From Bacteroidota bacterium (lineage in GTDB: Bacteria > Bacteroidota > Bacteroidia > Bacteroidales > Dysgonomonadaceae), in assembly GCA_023418255.1 (NCBI GenBank), contig JAEZZZ010000008.1, forward strand, positions 1 through 7,576: DNA of 7,576 bases, in the 5' to 3' direction. The notes below the pieces were generated by a model. It did not search any database and was not told where the DNA came from. It was given only the letters and a program-made list of their open reading frames with translations. Shown here piece by piece: positions 7,453 to 7,576 of the stretch (position 1 is the first letter of the stretch; the number at the start of each line of letters is the position of its first letter). The translations under genes and the position numbers were made by a program.

Positions 7453-7576
7453 AAATGACTATCCGTATTTATACCTAAATTCATTTTTGTAACTTACACA
7501 TGCCACGAGTAATCTTCCGAAAAGTGCTTCTCCAAAGTATCTTCGATTAAATTTATAGCAAAATTCATCTAAATAG
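7453..7576. repeat. Right arm of 124-bp inverted repeat (transposase 3' end)
   Basis: This is the reverse-complement partner of 39-162, with 8 mismatches over 124 positions. Similarity ends about 6 bases beyond the stop codon on the inner side, so the stop codon lies at or very near the inner end of the shared sequence. On the outer side it is cut by the window edge. Confidence 0.92.
7459..7576 (-). CDS. IS1595/ISXO2-like transposase, C-terminal end (5' truncated by window)
   Basis: On the - strand the frame YLDEFCYKFNRR...LFGRLLVAC...KNEFRYKYG runs in from the window edge to a TAG at 7461-7459, giving 38 residues. It differs from the left-hand copy by Tyr for Cys after FNRR, Val for Glu after GRLL, and Tyr for Cys next to the last residue, so the copies are close relatives but not identical. 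The gene points inwards towards the SusC-like gene and ends about 110 bases upstream of its start. Transcription leaving this transposase gene would run in the direction of the susCD operon. Catalytic regions are outside the window. Confidence 0.8.
   Translation of the reverse strand, partial: YLDEFCYKFNRRYFGEALFGRLLVACVSYKNEFRYKYG

Overview
The window looks like a chromosomal segment from a member of the Bacteroidota, most likely Bacteroidales. The evidence is a SusC/SusD-type outer-membrane pair, a TAnnTTTG-type promoter in front of guaA, AT-rich leaders with little Shine-Dalgarno character, and recognisable IS1595-like and IS5-like transposase remains. I cannot name the species.

Layout, left to right. 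(1) Positions 1-156 hold the 3' end of an IS1595/ISXO2-like transposase gene on the + strand, followed by a hairpin. (2) A TATCTTTG promoter element precedes guaA (306-1826, +), a complete and apparently functional GMP synthase. (3) The gap from 1827 to 2233 carries a decayed IS5-type transposase 3' end on the - strand, broken over three reading frames, and then a strong two-way terminator at 2173-2211. (4) A two-gene operon on the - strand follows: a SusC-like TonB-dependent transporter (7348-4208), then, 12 nt downstream, a SusD-like surface lipoprotein (4195-2234). (5) The susC leader (7349-7458) contains a long imperfect inverted repeat and a possible 10-codon leader ORF. (6) Positions 7459-7576 hold a second copy of the same IS1595-like transposase 3' end, on the - strand. 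The two transposase tails form a 124-bp inverted repeat (about 94 percent identical by eye) at the two edges of the window.

How the parts fit: guaA is housekeeping purine synthesis and converges on the susCD operon; the two-way terminator separates them. The SusC/SusD pair should import an unidentified oligomeric nutrient. No glycosidase, peptidase, sigma/anti-sigma pair or hybrid two-component regulator is present to indicate the substrate, and the terminator right after susD suggests that the operon ends there. Everything lies between two inward-facing copies of one transposase, which could be a true IS-bracketed segment or the reason an assembly stopped at both ends.

The most interesting local signals are an uninterrupted run of eight G in the signal-peptide codons of susC, where gain or loss of one base gives an immediate stop codon (a candidate slipped-strand on/off switch), and the structured susC leader with its mini-ORF. 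I see no convincing wholly new multi-gene system.
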